From assembly GCA_016929335.1 (NCBI GenBank), contig JAFGIY010000149.1:1-48751 (forward strand): a DNA stretch of 48,751 nt. The letters run 5' to 3'. Shown one piece after another: positions 39,841 through 48,697 of this stretch (its first letter is position 1; every line of letters starts with the position of its first letter). Under the pieces are notes generated by a model. The model made no database searches and was not told the DNA's origin. It worked only from the letters and a program-made list of their open reading frames with translations. The DNA is from Acidobacteriota bacterium (GTDB lineage Bacteria; Acidobacteriota; UBA6911). A program made the position numbers and the translations under genes.

Positions 39841-40332
39841 CTATTTCACCCGCTTGGCAATTATTTCCGGTGGGGGACCGCCAAATCCACCGCCGCCCGG
39901 ACCACCCTGGCCACCGCCGGCAGGCGGACCACCGGCACCCGGACCACCCTGACCGCCGCCGGGAGGTGGACCGCCCGCGCCAGGACCGCCCATCATTCCG
40001 CCCGGGAATTCACGCGTAAATTTGATTTCGTCTCCGGTAACTTTCCCCTTCCACACCATTTTCATTTCGCTGCCATCCTGGCGCTTGCGGACTACTGCAA
40101 ATGAGATCTCGTCTCCCTCAATCTTACCTTCGCTGATCTCGCTTTCGCCTCTGGCAGTGGTCACAGTGCCGGTTACTGTTGTCCCTTCCACTTTGAAAAC
40201 AAATGTGGTTTGGGATGGGCCCTGAAATCCTTGTGTCTCTGCTACCCATTTCCCGGTTACATCGGCAGCCCATGCCGATGCCAGCAAAACCAGCAAGGCA
40301 GCTGCTCCAACCAACAGGATTTTAACTCTCAT
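39841..40332 (-). CDS. Secreted protein with Gly/Pro-rich tail
   Basis: 163 residues. A signal peptide (MRVKILLVGAAALLVLLASA, cut near AWA-AD) precedes a small beta-rich domain beginning ADVTGKWVAET, with repeated TFVFKVEG, TVTGTV and GDEISFAV strands. Similar VTGKW-type domains are common in Acidobacteria and Planctomycetes and have no assigned function. The C-terminal 50 residues are degenerate repeats of GGPGAGGPP and GGGQGGP and a final PPPEIIAKRVK. It is upstream of the exported methyltransferase on the same strand. Confidence 0.7.
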   Translation of the reverse strand: MRVKILLVGAAALLVLLASAWAADVTGKWVAETQGFQGPSQTTFVFKVEGTTVTGTVTTARGESEISEGKIEGDEISFAVVRKRQDGSEMKMVWKGKVTGDEIKFTREFPGGMMGGPGAGGPPPGGGQGGPGAGGPPAGGGQGGPGGGGFGGPPPEIIAKRVK

Positions 40333-40448
40333 TTGATGCTTCTCCTTGTTTCGACAGTATTCCTTCCCAATGCATCTGAAACGACAACCTTATGGTGAAT
40401 AGTACGAACGAAGCAGCCTTGTGTTACCCCTTTAGCCGATGTCAAAAA

Positions 40449-40519
40449 TCGGGGTCTGGGTCGGGGTCGGAATCGGGGTCGTCTTTTTAGCCTCTTCGAC
40501 CCCAATACAGACCCCGATA
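40449..40519. repeat. GGGGTCGG-type palindromic repeat, copy C
   Basis: GGGGTCTGGGTCGGGGTCGG on the left and TCGACCCCAATACAGACCCC on the right form a stem around a short loop (TCTTTTTAGCC). It is a third, shorter copy of the family at 23988 and 45729, with a different loop. It lies in the 254-base divergent spacer before the patatin gene. Confidence 0.75.
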
Positions 40520-40586
40520 TAATCACTGTTCATAATCCCGAATTTTCAATCTCGAATCCTCAAGGAATGGTAATGTATCAGGCACC

Positions 40587-42773
40587 ATGAACAGGCGGGG
40601 ATCGATTCCAATTTTGCTCATAGGACTGATCTTATGTTGCGCAGCGCCAGGATTTGTCTTTGGCCAGCACAAACCTCCCAGGATTGGTCTTGTGCTGAGC
40701 GGTGGCGGAGCCCGGGCGGCCTCGCATATTGGGATTTTAAAGGTATTGGAACGAGAGAAGATCCCCATATACTGCATAGCCGCTACAAGTTTTGGGGCGT
40801 TGGTTGGTGGGCTCTACTCCATCGGCTACTCCACTGGCGATATCGAGAAGATCCTGGCGGAACAGGACTGGGACGGCATCTTCAGTGATGCACCTCAGCG
40901 CCGCCTCACTCGCCTGATTGACCGCCGGAATGCACGATACCAGGGACAGCTGTCGTTCAACGGCTGGAATCCCGAACTGCCGACCGGATTGTGGGAAGGT
41001 CAACGGCTGACGGAAACGCTGGACACGCTCACAACCAGACAGCTTTTGCAGGCCCGGTATGATTTCGATAACCTTCCCATCCGATTCCGGGCGATTGCTA
41101 CAAATCTTGTCGACGGAACGACATATGTGTTCAAGCAAGGCTCCATGACCATGGCGTTGCGCGCCTCGATGGCAATTCCGCTTCTGTTCAAGCCGGTGGA
41201 AAAAGACGGCATGCTCCTGGCGGATGGCGGATTGTCCAATAATCTGCCTGCAGATGTTGCGAGAGCCATGGGCGCGGATATCATCATCGCTGTGGACGCC
41301 ACAACTCCTCTCTTGACCAAAGAAGAGATTCGGACCTTCGTCGACGTGATTGATCAATCCATAAGCCTGCAGATTGAGCGGAATGTGCAGGAAAGCCGCA
41401 AATTAGCAAACATTGTTCTGCAGCCTGACCTTGAGAAATACAGCAACAGCGACTACAGCAGGATTCCTGAGATTGTGAAAATAGGCGAAGAGTCGGCGGA
41501 AAGACATCTGGAAGAATTAAAGGCACTGGCGGCCGGTATCCCCCCGCATGAGCGATCCGGACTCCCGGAAGGAGGGACGCCGGTCATTGACACCATATCT
41601 TTCCGAGGTTTGAAAAATATCCAGCCTGCTCAACTGAAAAAGAATTTGCGTGTCCAATCGGGAGATAGTGTGGATCCGGCCAGAATCGGCGCGGATGTCG
41701 GCCGGCTCTATGCGACACGCTTGTTCGACAGCATTTCCTATAGTCTGGAACCGGTTGGGGAGAATCGCTATCAACTCGTATTCACGGTGAAAGAAGCGCT
41801 CCTGCGGACTCTGGGAGCAAGCCTTCGCTACGACAGCGATTACACTTTCGTGGCTCTGGCTGAATTCACGGCACGGCAGTTGTTCCACAGTCCCACGACG
41901 GCAACCGTATCCGCTCAGTTCGGCGGCATGGAAGACCACTTTGCCTCTTTGCGCCTCACGCCGGCCAACGCCCAGTTTTTCTTTGTGGAACCCCGACTGG
42001 AAGCGCGCAGGCTGGAACGCCAGGATATCCGCGACCGGAATCTGGTGGACAAATTCACGGACAACCGTGAGGCTGTCCAACTGATGATCGGGGCAACAAT
42101 TTCCAGACAGCTGGATATGTGCGCCGGTTTTCGTGCCGAACGCGTGGAAATTTCGGGTGGCTCGGAACCTAATCGGCTGGCCGGTTCAAATGCTCAAGTG
42201 GGATTTGTGTTCCGTCTTAACAGGGACTCACTCGACTCCCAGGATTTCCCCCGGAACGGCATGTTGGCGCGCGCGCAATTCGATAAGAGGAACGTCTCCC
42301 TGGGCGGAGATTTTGATAACTCCAAATTTCAGGCCGAATATCAGCGCTATTTCACATTCTCCGGAAAATCGACTTTCCGAATCCATGCCGCAGTCGGCTA
42401 TACGCATGGAGAAGTGCCTTTCTACGATCTATTTTATGTCGGCGGATATTCTTTTTCAGAAAGCGCATCGCGGCAGTTTCTGGGACTGGAGCGCGATGAG
42501 CTCCCGGTCCGACAGATGGGAATGCTGGGAGCCGGCTACCGCCGCCGGCTCTTTTCCAATCCCATCAGCTTTATAAGACAAGGCTTTCTGCTGGGCATTT
42601 ATAACGGCATATTCTCAAGCACCCGCAAGGAATCCCCGTATGACTTCGACTTGCTCCATGGAGCCGGCATCAGCCTGGCACTGGATACATTGGTGGGCCC
42701 TTTCCATGCCACCGGAGGATGGGCGGAAGGAGGCCGGTTTCACTTCTACATCTCATTCGGACCAGCCTTTTGA
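40587..42773 (+). CDS. PlpD-like patatin with POTRA and outer-membrane barrel
   Basis: 728 residues. A signal peptide (to about residue 26) precedes a patatin lipase domain: oxyanion loop GGGARAASH at 39-47, nucleophile S68 in ATSFGA, catalytic D213 in ADGG. A POTRA domain (VIDTISFRGLKNIQPAQLKK) follows near 330-400, then an Omp85-type 16-strand barrel to the C-terminus. This is the type Vd secretion layout of Pseudomonas PlpD, with the same overall length. The usual first Gly of GxSxG is Ala here. It likely acts as a phospholipase at the cell surface or in secreted form. The stop codon abuts the repeat at 42774. Confidence 0.85.
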   Translation: MNRRGSIPILLIGLILCCAAPGFVFGQHKPPRIGLVLSGGGARAASHIGILKVLEREKIPIYCIAATSFGALVGGLYSIGYSTGDIEKILAEQDWDGIFSDAPQRRLTRLIDRRNARYQGQLSFNGWNPELPTGLWEGQRLTETLDTLTTRQLLQARYDFDNLPIRFRAIATNLVDGTTYVFKQGSMTMALRASMAIPLLFKPVEKDGMLLADGGLSNNLPADVARAMGADIIIAVDATTPLLTKEEIRTFVDVIDQSISLQIERNVQESRKLANIVLQPDLEKYSNSDYSRIPEIVKIGEESAERHLEELKALAAGIPPHERSGLPEGGTPVIDTISFRGLKNIQPAQLKKNLRVQSGDSVDPARIGADVGRLYATRLFDSISYSLEPVGENRYQLVFTVKEALLRTLGASLRYDSDYTFVALAEFTARQLFHSPTTATVSAQFGGMEDHFASLRLTPANAQFFFVEPRLEARRLERQDIRDRNLVDKFTDNREAVQLMIGATISRQLDMCAGFRAERVEISGGSEPNRLAGSNAQVGFVFRLNRDSLDSQDFPRNGMLARAQFDKRNVSLGGDFDNSKFQAEYQRYFTFSGKSTFRIHAAVGYTHGEVPFYDLFYVGGYSFSESASRQFLGLERDELPVRQMGMLGAGYRRRLFSNPISFIRQGFLLGIYNGIFSSTRKESPYDFDLLHGAGISLALDTLVGPFHATGGWAEGGRFHFYISFGPAF

Positions 42774-42806
42774 TTTACGATTTACGATTGACGATTGACG
42801 ATTTTT
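42774..42806. repeat. ACGATT-word array, left arm
   Basis: Tandem TTTACGA and TTGACGA words begin directly after the patatin stop codon. It is the inverted partner of the array at 43196-43245, so the S23-type gene lies between inverted arms. Confidence 0.85.
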
Positions 42807-42852
42807 ATAAAGATATTTTTGCTCAAAAAGGCTAATCGGTGTTTATTACAAT

Positions 42853-43236
42853 ATGGATGCCGAGGAGCTTAAAAAGCGCACAAGATCGTTCGCACTGAAC
42901 ATAATTGCACTTGTTCAGAACCTTCCCAACCAGAGTCCCACCAATATCATAGCCCGCCAGCTTTTAAGCTGCGGCACCTCTGTGGGAGCCAACTATCGTG
43001 CAGCTTGCCGTGCTAAATCCGGAGCTGATTTTGTTGCCAAGCTTAAAATCGTGGAAGAAGAGTGTGATGAAGCTATGTACTGGATGGAATTGCTGCAGGC
43101 AATACGGTTCGGCAACGATGTTGCAATTGGTGTACTCAGGGAAGAGGCTAATCAAATACTCTCAATTATAGTTGCATCTATTCGTACAACACGAGCCACC
43201 ATCGTCAATGCAAAAATCGTAAATCGTCAATCGTAA
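42853..43236 (+). CDS. Four-helix-bundle protein (S23 family)
   Basis: 127 residues, all-helical. The pattern IARQLLSCGTSVGANYRAAC and VAKLKIVEEECDEAMYWMELL is that of the S23 / four-helix-bundle family, first met as ORFs in 23S rRNA intervening sequences of Leptospira and Coxiella and now found scattered in many environmental genomes. Function is unknown. Here it is not in an rRNA gene; it sits between inverted ATCGTCAA-type arrays, and its last residues (IVNAKIVNRQS) and stop codon come from the right array. Confidence 0.88.
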   Translation: MDAEELKKRTRSFALNIIALVQNLPNQSPTNIIARQLLSCGTSVGANYRAACRAKSGADFVAKLKIVEEECDEAMYWMELLQAIRFGNDVAIGVLREEANQILSIIVASIRTTRATIVNAKIVNRQS

Positions 43237-43245
43237 ATCGTCAAT
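43196..43245. repeat. ATCGTCAA-word array, right arm
   Basis: Tandem ATCGTCAATCGTAA words. It contains the S23-type stop codon (43234-43236) and, on the minus strand, the rhomboid stop codon (43241-43243), so the two convergent genes end within the same repeat. Confidence 0.88.
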
Positions 43246-43963
43246 GAATGGTAGGTCCTTTTTTCTTGTCGGACTCGACCTTGCGTCGTACGTCGCCGTA
43301 GTAGACTTCGAACTGCTTCTTCAGCTGTTCCTTCTGGCGCTGCTCATTAAAGTATCGGTACTTGTCTCCCCAGTCTCTTCCTTTGAGGAACAGATATCCG
43401 ATGACCATGCCGCCGAGATGGGCGATGCTGGCGACGCCGGGCTCCGATCCGCTGATCGAAGACAAGAAAGCCATGGCGCCCATGATAAGCACGAGCCACT
43501 TGACTTTAAGCGGCAGAAGAAAATTCAGATAGACAATGCGGTTGGGATAGATTAAGCCGTAGGCCAGAAGAAGGCCGTATATTGCGCCTGAAGCTCCGAT
43601 CACAACCGAAAAGCTGTGCATTGAAACGAGCCAGGAACAGACGCCTGCACCAATGCCGGTGATGAAGTAATAAATCAGAAAGCGATGCGTCCCCCAGTAG
43701 CGTTCCAGCTCGTTTCCGAACATAAACAGAGTCAGCATATTGAAAAATATATGGAAGACGCCGCCGTGCAGAAACATATACGTTACAAACTGCCAAAGCA
43801 TACCCTCGTGGGTAACACGCAAGGGCACCAGGCCGAAATAGAGTTCGATGAAATCGCTGCCCAGCCGGCCGGAGATTATCTGCAGGACATATATGCTTAT
43901 GTTAATTATGATTAAAGTTTTTACGGTCCGGGTAACCGGGCCTCCAAAAAAATAGGTTCTCAT
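43241..43963 (-). CDS. Rhomboid family intramembrane serine protease
   Basis: About 240 residues, six membrane helices. The catalytic serine is in VIGASGAIYG and the histidine in SIAHLGGMVIGY; HGGVFHIFFNM carries the conserved His-Asn region of helix 2. Rhomboids cut single-pass membrane proteins within the bilayer; the substrate is unknown. A basic cytoplasmic C-terminal tail of about 45 residues follows the last helix. ATG at 43963 is chosen; TTG at 43999 would add 12 residues. The stop codon lies in the repeat at 43196-43245. Confidence 0.92.
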   Translation of the reverse strand: MRTYFFGGPVTRTVKTLIIINISIYVLQIISGRLGSDFIELYFGLVPLRVTHEGMLWQFVTYMFLHGGVFHIFFNMLTLFMFGNELERYWGTHRFLIYYFITGIGAGVCSWLVSMHSFSVVIGASGAIYGLLLAYGLIYPNRIVYLNFLLPLKVKWLVLIMGAMAFLSSISGSEPGVASIAHLGGMVIGYLFLKGRDWGDKYRYFNEQRQKEQLKKQFEVYYGDVRRKVESDKKKGPTIH

Positions 43964-44101
43964 CAGCCTTATGCTAGGAGAATTGCGGAATAAATTCAAT
44001 GCCTTGGGGCCCTATATTATTGCAGGTTAAGCATCATTTCATTCTTCGCCTTGCGCTGATAGAATACATCCTCCAATTAGCGACAAGGGTGGGGGTTATT
44101 C

Positions 44102-44854
44102 ATGAGACCAAGCGGGCGCAGTCATGACTCAATGCGGGAAGTGCGAATTGACCTGGATTATACAAAGCATGCAGACGGAGCTGTTCAAATCTCGGTGGGG
44201 GATACGAGAGTCATTTGTGCCTGCACGGTTGAAGATAAAGTTCCGCCCTTTCTCAATCATATGAACCAGGGATGGATCACGGCCGAATACGGCATGCTGC
44301 CCAGCGCCACGACTACGCGCTCGGCGCGCGAGGCGGCACGCGGCCGCCAGACAGGACGGACAATCGAGATTCAGCGTCTCATAGGACGATCGCTGCGATC
44401 TGTGGTGAATATGTCGCTCCTGGGCACCCGGACGTTGATGATCGACTGCGATGTGATCCAGGCAGACGGCGGCACGCGGACGGCCTCCATCACGGGAGGC
44501 TTTATTGCCCTGGCTCTGGCTGTCGTCAAACTGATGGACAAGAGACTGCTGCCCGTCTCACCGATTCTGGATTGTGTCGCGGCCATAAGTGTCGGCATCA
44601 TCGACGGCACGGTCTGCCTGGATCTTGACTACAAAGAGGATTCCAAAGCCGACGTAGACATGAATCTGGTAATGACGGGTGGAGGAAATTTTGTTGAAAT
44701 CCAGGGAACAGCCGAGAAAACACCGTTCTCATCAGAACAGCTCATCCAGCTGCTGGATCTGGGCTCAAAAGGGATACAACAGCTTGTCCAGCTGCAAAAA
44801 TCAGTCCTCCAACCCCGCGCCGACCTGAAGCGGTTGTTTCCCCTCTTGAAATAG
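44102..44854 (+). CDS. rph: Ribonuclease PH
   Basis: 250 residues. A phosphorolytic 3'-exoribonuclease that trims tRNA precursors and works as a hexamer. Family marks: [28 protein letters not shown] at the start, [20 protein letters not shown] in the middle, [10 protein letters not shown], and the phosphate-binding [26 protein letters not shown] precedes the ATG. It pairs with rdgB 37 bases downstream, a common bacterial arrangement. Confidence 0.98.
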   Translation: MRPSGRSHDSMREVRIDLDYTKHADGAVQISVGDTRVICACTVEDKVPPFLNHMNQGWITAEYGMLPSATTTRSAREAARGRQTGRTIEIQRLIGRSLRSVVNMSLLGTRTLMIDCDVIQADGGTRTASITGGFIALALAVVKLMDKRLLPVSPILDCVAAISVGIIDGTVCLDLDYKEDSKADVDMNLVMTGGGNFVEIQGTAEKTPFSSEQLIQLLDLGSKGIQQLVQLQKSVLQPRADLKRLFPLLK

Positions 44855-44891
44855 CCTTAGAGTCTTCGAGCTTTGGAGTCCTTGAGTTGAA

Positions 44892-45524
44892 ATGAAGCCG
44901 ACCATTGTCATCGCAACACGGAATAGCGGGAAACTGCGCGAATTTCAAAACCTGCTGCTGCCTGTCGGAAGCGAAATTCTGAGCCTGAAAGATGTATCGA
45001 TCGAGCAGGAGTTTGAGGAATCCGGACAAACCTTTGCTGAAAATGCACGCCTGAAGGCAATCGCTTACTCCCGCCTGACGCAATTCCCGGTTCTGGCCGA
45101 TGACTCGGGACTGGAAGTAGCTGCGCTCGGCGGTCGTCCGGGAATTCATTCGGCTCGCTACGCCGGCTCCGGAGCTTCGGATTCAGACCGTATACGCAAG
45201 CTGCTTCAGGAGCTGAGTCCGTTTCCCGGAAGCCGGGACGCGCGCTTTGTCTGCGCTCTTTCGCTGGCTCAGGACGGCAATATTCTTCTGGAATCCGAAG
45301 GAGAATGCCGGGGAATCATCATCGACGAACCGCGCGGCGCAAACGGCTTCGGCTACGACCCGATCTTTCTTTTCACGGAACTCGGAATAACTTTTGCTGA
45401 GCTAAGTGAATCAGAAAAAAATCTCTACAGCCACCGCGCCCACGCCGTTACTTCCCTTATCCAGAAGCTTCACGGTTTTTCAATCGTCAATCTTCAACAG
45501 CAAATCGTCAATCGTAAATCGTAA
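44892..45524 (+). CDS. rdgB: Non-canonical purine NTP pyrophosphatase (RdgB/HAM1)
   Basis: About 210 residues. It hydrolyses dITP, ITP and XTP to monophosphates, keeping deaminated purines out of nucleic acids. Marks: IVIATRNSGKLREF at the N-terminus, VLADDSGLEVAALGGRPG, the ARYAG loop, GFGYDPIF and SHRAHA near the end. The last residues (FSIVNLQQQIVNRKS) are encoded by an ATCGTCAA-word array and are not conserved, so the gene probably ended earlier in its ancestor. Confidence 0.97.
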   Translation: MKPTIVIATRNSGKLREFQNLLLPVGSEILSLKDVSIEQEFEESGQTFAENARLKAIAYSRLTQFPVLADDSGLEVAALGGRPGIHSARYAGSGASDSDRIRKLLQELSPFPGSRDARFVCALSLAQDGNILLESEGECRGIIIDEPRGANGFGYDPIFLFTELGITFAELSESEKNLYSHRAHAVTSLIQKLHGFSIVNLQQQIVNRKS

Positions 45525-45535
45525 ATCGTCAATTG
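45476..45535. repeat. ATCGTCAA-word array at the rdgB end
   Basis: Tandem ATCGTCAATCGTAA words overlapping the last 16 codons and stop of rdgB. They are the same words as at 43196-43245 in the same orientation. Confidence 0.85.
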
Positions 45536-45587
45536 TTGCTCTGGCAGCTTCGTATGAATTGAGCTACAATGTCGATCCTTATTGAGT

Positions 45588-45664
45588 CGGGGCATAGCGC
45601 AGTCTGGTAGCGCGCCTGCCTTGGGCGCAGGAGGTCTCCAGTTCAAATCTGGATGCCCCGACCA
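45588..45664 (+). tRNA. tRNA-Pro (anticodon UGG)
   Basis: Acceptor stem CGGGGCA pairs with TGCCCCG. The anticodon loop CTTGGGC gives TGG, the T-loop is GTTCAAATC, the discriminator is A and CCA is encoded (45662-45664). TACAAT at 45565-45570 is a likely -10 box. Confidence 0.96.
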
Positions 45665-45728
45665 ACTAAGCAAATACTCCCGGAAGCCGCGGCTTTAGCC
45701 TCCCTCATACAGCAAGGTTACCTTTTGA

Positions 45729-45892
45729 TATCTCGGGGTCGGAGTCGGGGTCGGTATCGGCGTCGGCTTTCAGCCATGGAGCATATCCATTGGGTTCGCA
45801 CTGAATATCATTTCTATTCGACCCCGATAGCGACTCCGACCCCGAAAAAATCTTCCATTTATCGCACATCTTCCGACAGCAACGGCACGCCG
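45729..45892. repeat. GGGGTCGG-type palindromic repeat, copy B
   Basis: It aligns with copy A (23988-24153) over the whole length: stem words, the loop block AATATCATTTC, and the right flank CAACGGCACGCCG. It fills much of the 405-base space between tRNA-Pro and the esterase gene, where I see no gene. Confidence 0.85.
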
Positions 45893-46069
45893 AAATCTTG
45901 GCAGCTGCTGTTCCTTCAAAGAAACCTGATCGCAATCGAATTCTCCCAACTCCGTCCACGTTTGCCTTGACGTGCTCGCAGACGTCTTTTCAAATTAATG
46001 AAAATCTGCAAATATACCCCCCTCATGCGGAGTCAATCTTTCTGTCCATCAAGATGAAAGTGGAATGAT

Positions 46070-48697
46070 ATGAAACGGCAATCCAACCTCTATGCAGTTC
46101 CCATAATCGCGATGCTGCTGTTTGGAGTCGCCACATCGATGGCCCTCGCAGCACTGGCAGGCCGGTATGCCTACAACCAGCCGGGTGACAGAAGATTTGT
46201 GAGCAACACCAATGTTCTCGAGCGGTGGACTCCGGCCGGCAACAACAACCAAAGCTGCAAAATCGCCACTCCCAGGGCTCAAGTCAAAGCCACGTTCACA
46301 GCCCGGCCGATAGTAATCGACGGCATCAGAGAAGCCGTCTGGAGCGATGCCACTGCTTACCCGGTTGCCAACAAGTTCGATGCCGGCATGACGGCAGACG
46401 CGCCCGCAGCCACCGCCGAAGGCACGCTGCGACTACTGTGGGACGGGCCGGTCCTTTATATCCTGGTGGAAGTAACGGGCGACACGACGAAATCCGATAC
46501 GGGGACACCGGACTGGAACCGCAGCAGCTACAGTCCCAATACGGACGGACTATTCGTGTTTATGGACGTATTCAACGACCAGTGGGGCATGGAAACCGAC
46601 ACACAGGGCGTTTTTTTTCTGAGTGCAAATCGAAATCTCACCTCCGTGACTTCGTTCAATAATAATTTCATTCCTTCCCTTGGTTCGTTCTTCAATGCAA
46701 ACAATCAGGATTACTCGACGCGGCTGAAGGGATTCAAATCGTCAGGATACAGGGACGGAAACGGCGTCCATTACACCTATGAGATAGCTTTGCAGATCGA
46801 GGGCTGGGGCGACGAATGGAACCGAGAGCTGAAGAACGGTACGCAGATCGGTCTGGAAATAGGCATTTTCGACCAGGGCAATTCTTTTTCCTGCTTGAGC
46901 AAGACCCAATATTTTGCGGGACGCGAGGGCAACTCAAATCTGCCGAACTCCGAACGCGTGAGAAACCGCGACTGGGGCGTGGTCACATTGTCCGGCTGGA
47001 ACGGCGCTCCGTTTGCCTACAGCGGCTGGCGCGCAGATGAAGACATTCGCTTCTGGAATTCCGGGAGCAATCCCGGCGGTTCCGGCAATGGCACTGCCGC
47101 CGGCAACAGCGGAGACGGCAGTGCCGTATGGACTGCAAAATCCAAAGCGCGCATGATTGCGGCCAGGAATGCGTATCAGGCACTGAAAGATAATCCAAAA
47201 GCGACCGTGGCGCAGAAGACTGCGGCCGTGCTCGAAGTCTGTAAGGCTTTCGCAGGGCTGAGATGGGCCGACACGAAGTTCCCGGACCCGCACGACCTTC
47301 CTGTACTGCACACGCTGCCCAACGTCTGGCAGTTTTTCGACAAAACAAAGGGCACAAAAGGCATGGTCACCAACAAAAAGGAGTGGGTCGAACGCAAGCA
47401 GGAGATTCTGGAATTGGCCCAGTTCTATGAATATGGTTGCAAGCCCAAATCGCAATTGGATTACACCATCACCATCACCGACAATGCTTACAACCGCTCG
47501 GGCAATGCTGTCGTCGGCGCGCGCGTGACGCCCACCAACGCTCGTTTTATCGGCGGCGTTTCCCAAGACGTGTCTATTTCCATAACTATGCCAACGAATG
47601 TGCCTGAGGATCAAAAAGCGCCGATCTCCTTCGGCGGCGGCTGGACGGCCGACGGCATCGCAAATGTCGCTTTCCCAAACTGGGCATGGGATAGTCGTAC
47701 CGATGCCGGAGCGTGGGGCAATCCCAACCGCGCAGGCGTGTTCTATAAGCTCTTTCCATACGTCCGCAACAGCACTTCCGCTGAATCAAGCATCCTGATT
47801 GCCAACGCCACAGCCGTCTCCGTTTATCTGGACATTCTGCAGATGGCGGTGGCACAGAATCCCCACCTGGCAGCCAGGATCGATCCGACGCGGGCGGTTG
47901 CGAAGGGCTTCTCTATCGGCGGCAAGAATGCCTTTGTGTCCGCCGTATTTGATGAACGGGTAAAGGTGGTCGTCTGCGGCGGGGCGGGAGCCACAGGCCC
48001 GGCCAACTGGCGGTACAACGCCCAGGGTCAGAAGTACGACTTCAGCGATACTATTTTTTATGGCGCCGGCGCCGAAAGCGTCATTGCCCATGGCACCGAA
48101 GGACCGGGCAACAGCTATCGGCATAACCGCGTCCGCGAAACCGAATTGTTCCGCCACTTCATGCCCTATGGCCACATGTATAAACATGAAGAAGGTTCGT
48201 ACGCCTATGGCGGCTATGGCCGCCTGCCCTTTGACCAGGCTTTGCTGGTGGCCACCCTCGCGCCGGATCGCGCGATTATCATTGACACCAACCTCAATGA
48301 CTACAACGACGGCGCAATGACCGACAACATGAGCCTTGAAATCGCAAAGGGTGTTTACAGGACTCTGGGCGTCAACGGCGACAACTTCGTCAAGTTCAAC
48401 AGCGGCAACTACGTGTCGAAGGGAGATCCGCACGGATTCGCCTCGGCCGCAGTGGAAGGCAAATTTCTGAGCGACTTCTTCTTCGGCACCCAAACTCTAA
48501 CCGGCGCCGAAGCAGAAAGGCTTAACACCGATCCGTATTCGCTGAGGGTTTCCAATAACAAAACGCAAAGCCCTTACGACTACTACTGGGGCGGTTACAA
48601 CACCATCACCGGCGGACGGGACGGCATTACGGGTACCGACGGCTGGTATCACTATAGGATTAGGGTTTCCCGTTCCCCGTTCCCAGTTCCCCGTTGA
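46070..48697 (+). CDS. Exported CBM9-like plus CE15-like esterase
   Basis: 875 residues. A signal peptide lies at about 1-26. A family-9 carbohydrate-binding-like domain occupies roughly 65-320 (ARPIVIDGIREAVWSDA start, LRLLWDGPVLYILVEV). A Gly/Ser linker precedes an alpha/beta hydrolase resembling CE15 glucuronoyl esterases, which cut lignin-carbohydrate esters: its entry pattern is KKEWVERKQEILELAQFYEYG. The nucleophile is S615 in GFSIGGK, where CE15 usually has GCSRxGK, and the likely histidine is H788 in KGDPHGF. The glutamate usually 23 residues after Ser is glycine here. The last residues (SRSPFPVPR) and stop are encoded by a CGTTCCCC-word repeat. Confidence 0.7.
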   Translation: MKRQSNLYAVPIIAMLLFGVATSMALAALAGRYAYNQPGDRRFVSNTNVLERWTPAGNNNQSCKIATPRAQVKATFTARPIVIDGIREAVWSDATAYPVANKFDAGMTADAPAATAEGTLRLLWDGPVLYILVEVTGDTTKSDTGTPDWNRSSYSPNTDGLFVFMDVFNDQWGMETDTQGVFFLSANRNLTSVTSFNNNFIPSLGSFFNANNQDYSTRLKGFKSSGYRDGNGVHYTYEIALQIEGWGDEWNRELKNGTQIGLEIGIFDQGNSFSCLSKTQYFAGREGNSNLPNSERVRNRDWGVVTLSGWNGAPFAYSGWRADEDIRFWNSGSNPGGSGNGTAAGNSGDGSAVWTAKSKARMIAARNAYQALKDNPKATVAQKTAAVLEVCKAFAGLRWADTKFPDPHDLPVLHTLPNVWQFFDKTKGTKGMVTNKKEWVERKQEILELAQFYEYGCKPKSQLDYTITITDNAYNRSGNAVVGARVTPTNARFIGGVSQDVSISITMPTNVPEDQKAPISFGGGWTADGIANVAFPNWAWDSRTDAGAWGNPNRAGVFYKLFPYVRNSTSAESSILIANATAVSVYLDILQMAVAQNPHLAARIDPTRAVAKGFSIGGKNAFVSAVFDERVKVVVCGGAGATGPANWRYNAQGQKYDFSDTIFYGAGAESVIAHGTEGPGNSYRHNRVRETELFRHFMPYGHMYKHEEGSYAYGGYGRLPFDQALLVATLAPDRAIIIDTNLNDYNDGAMTDNMSLEIAKGVYRTLGVNGDNFVKFNSGNYVSKGDPHGFASAAVEGKFLSDFFFGTQTLTGAEAERLNTDPYSLRVSNNKTQSPYDYYWGGYNTITGGRDGITGTDGWYHYRIRVSRSPFPVPR

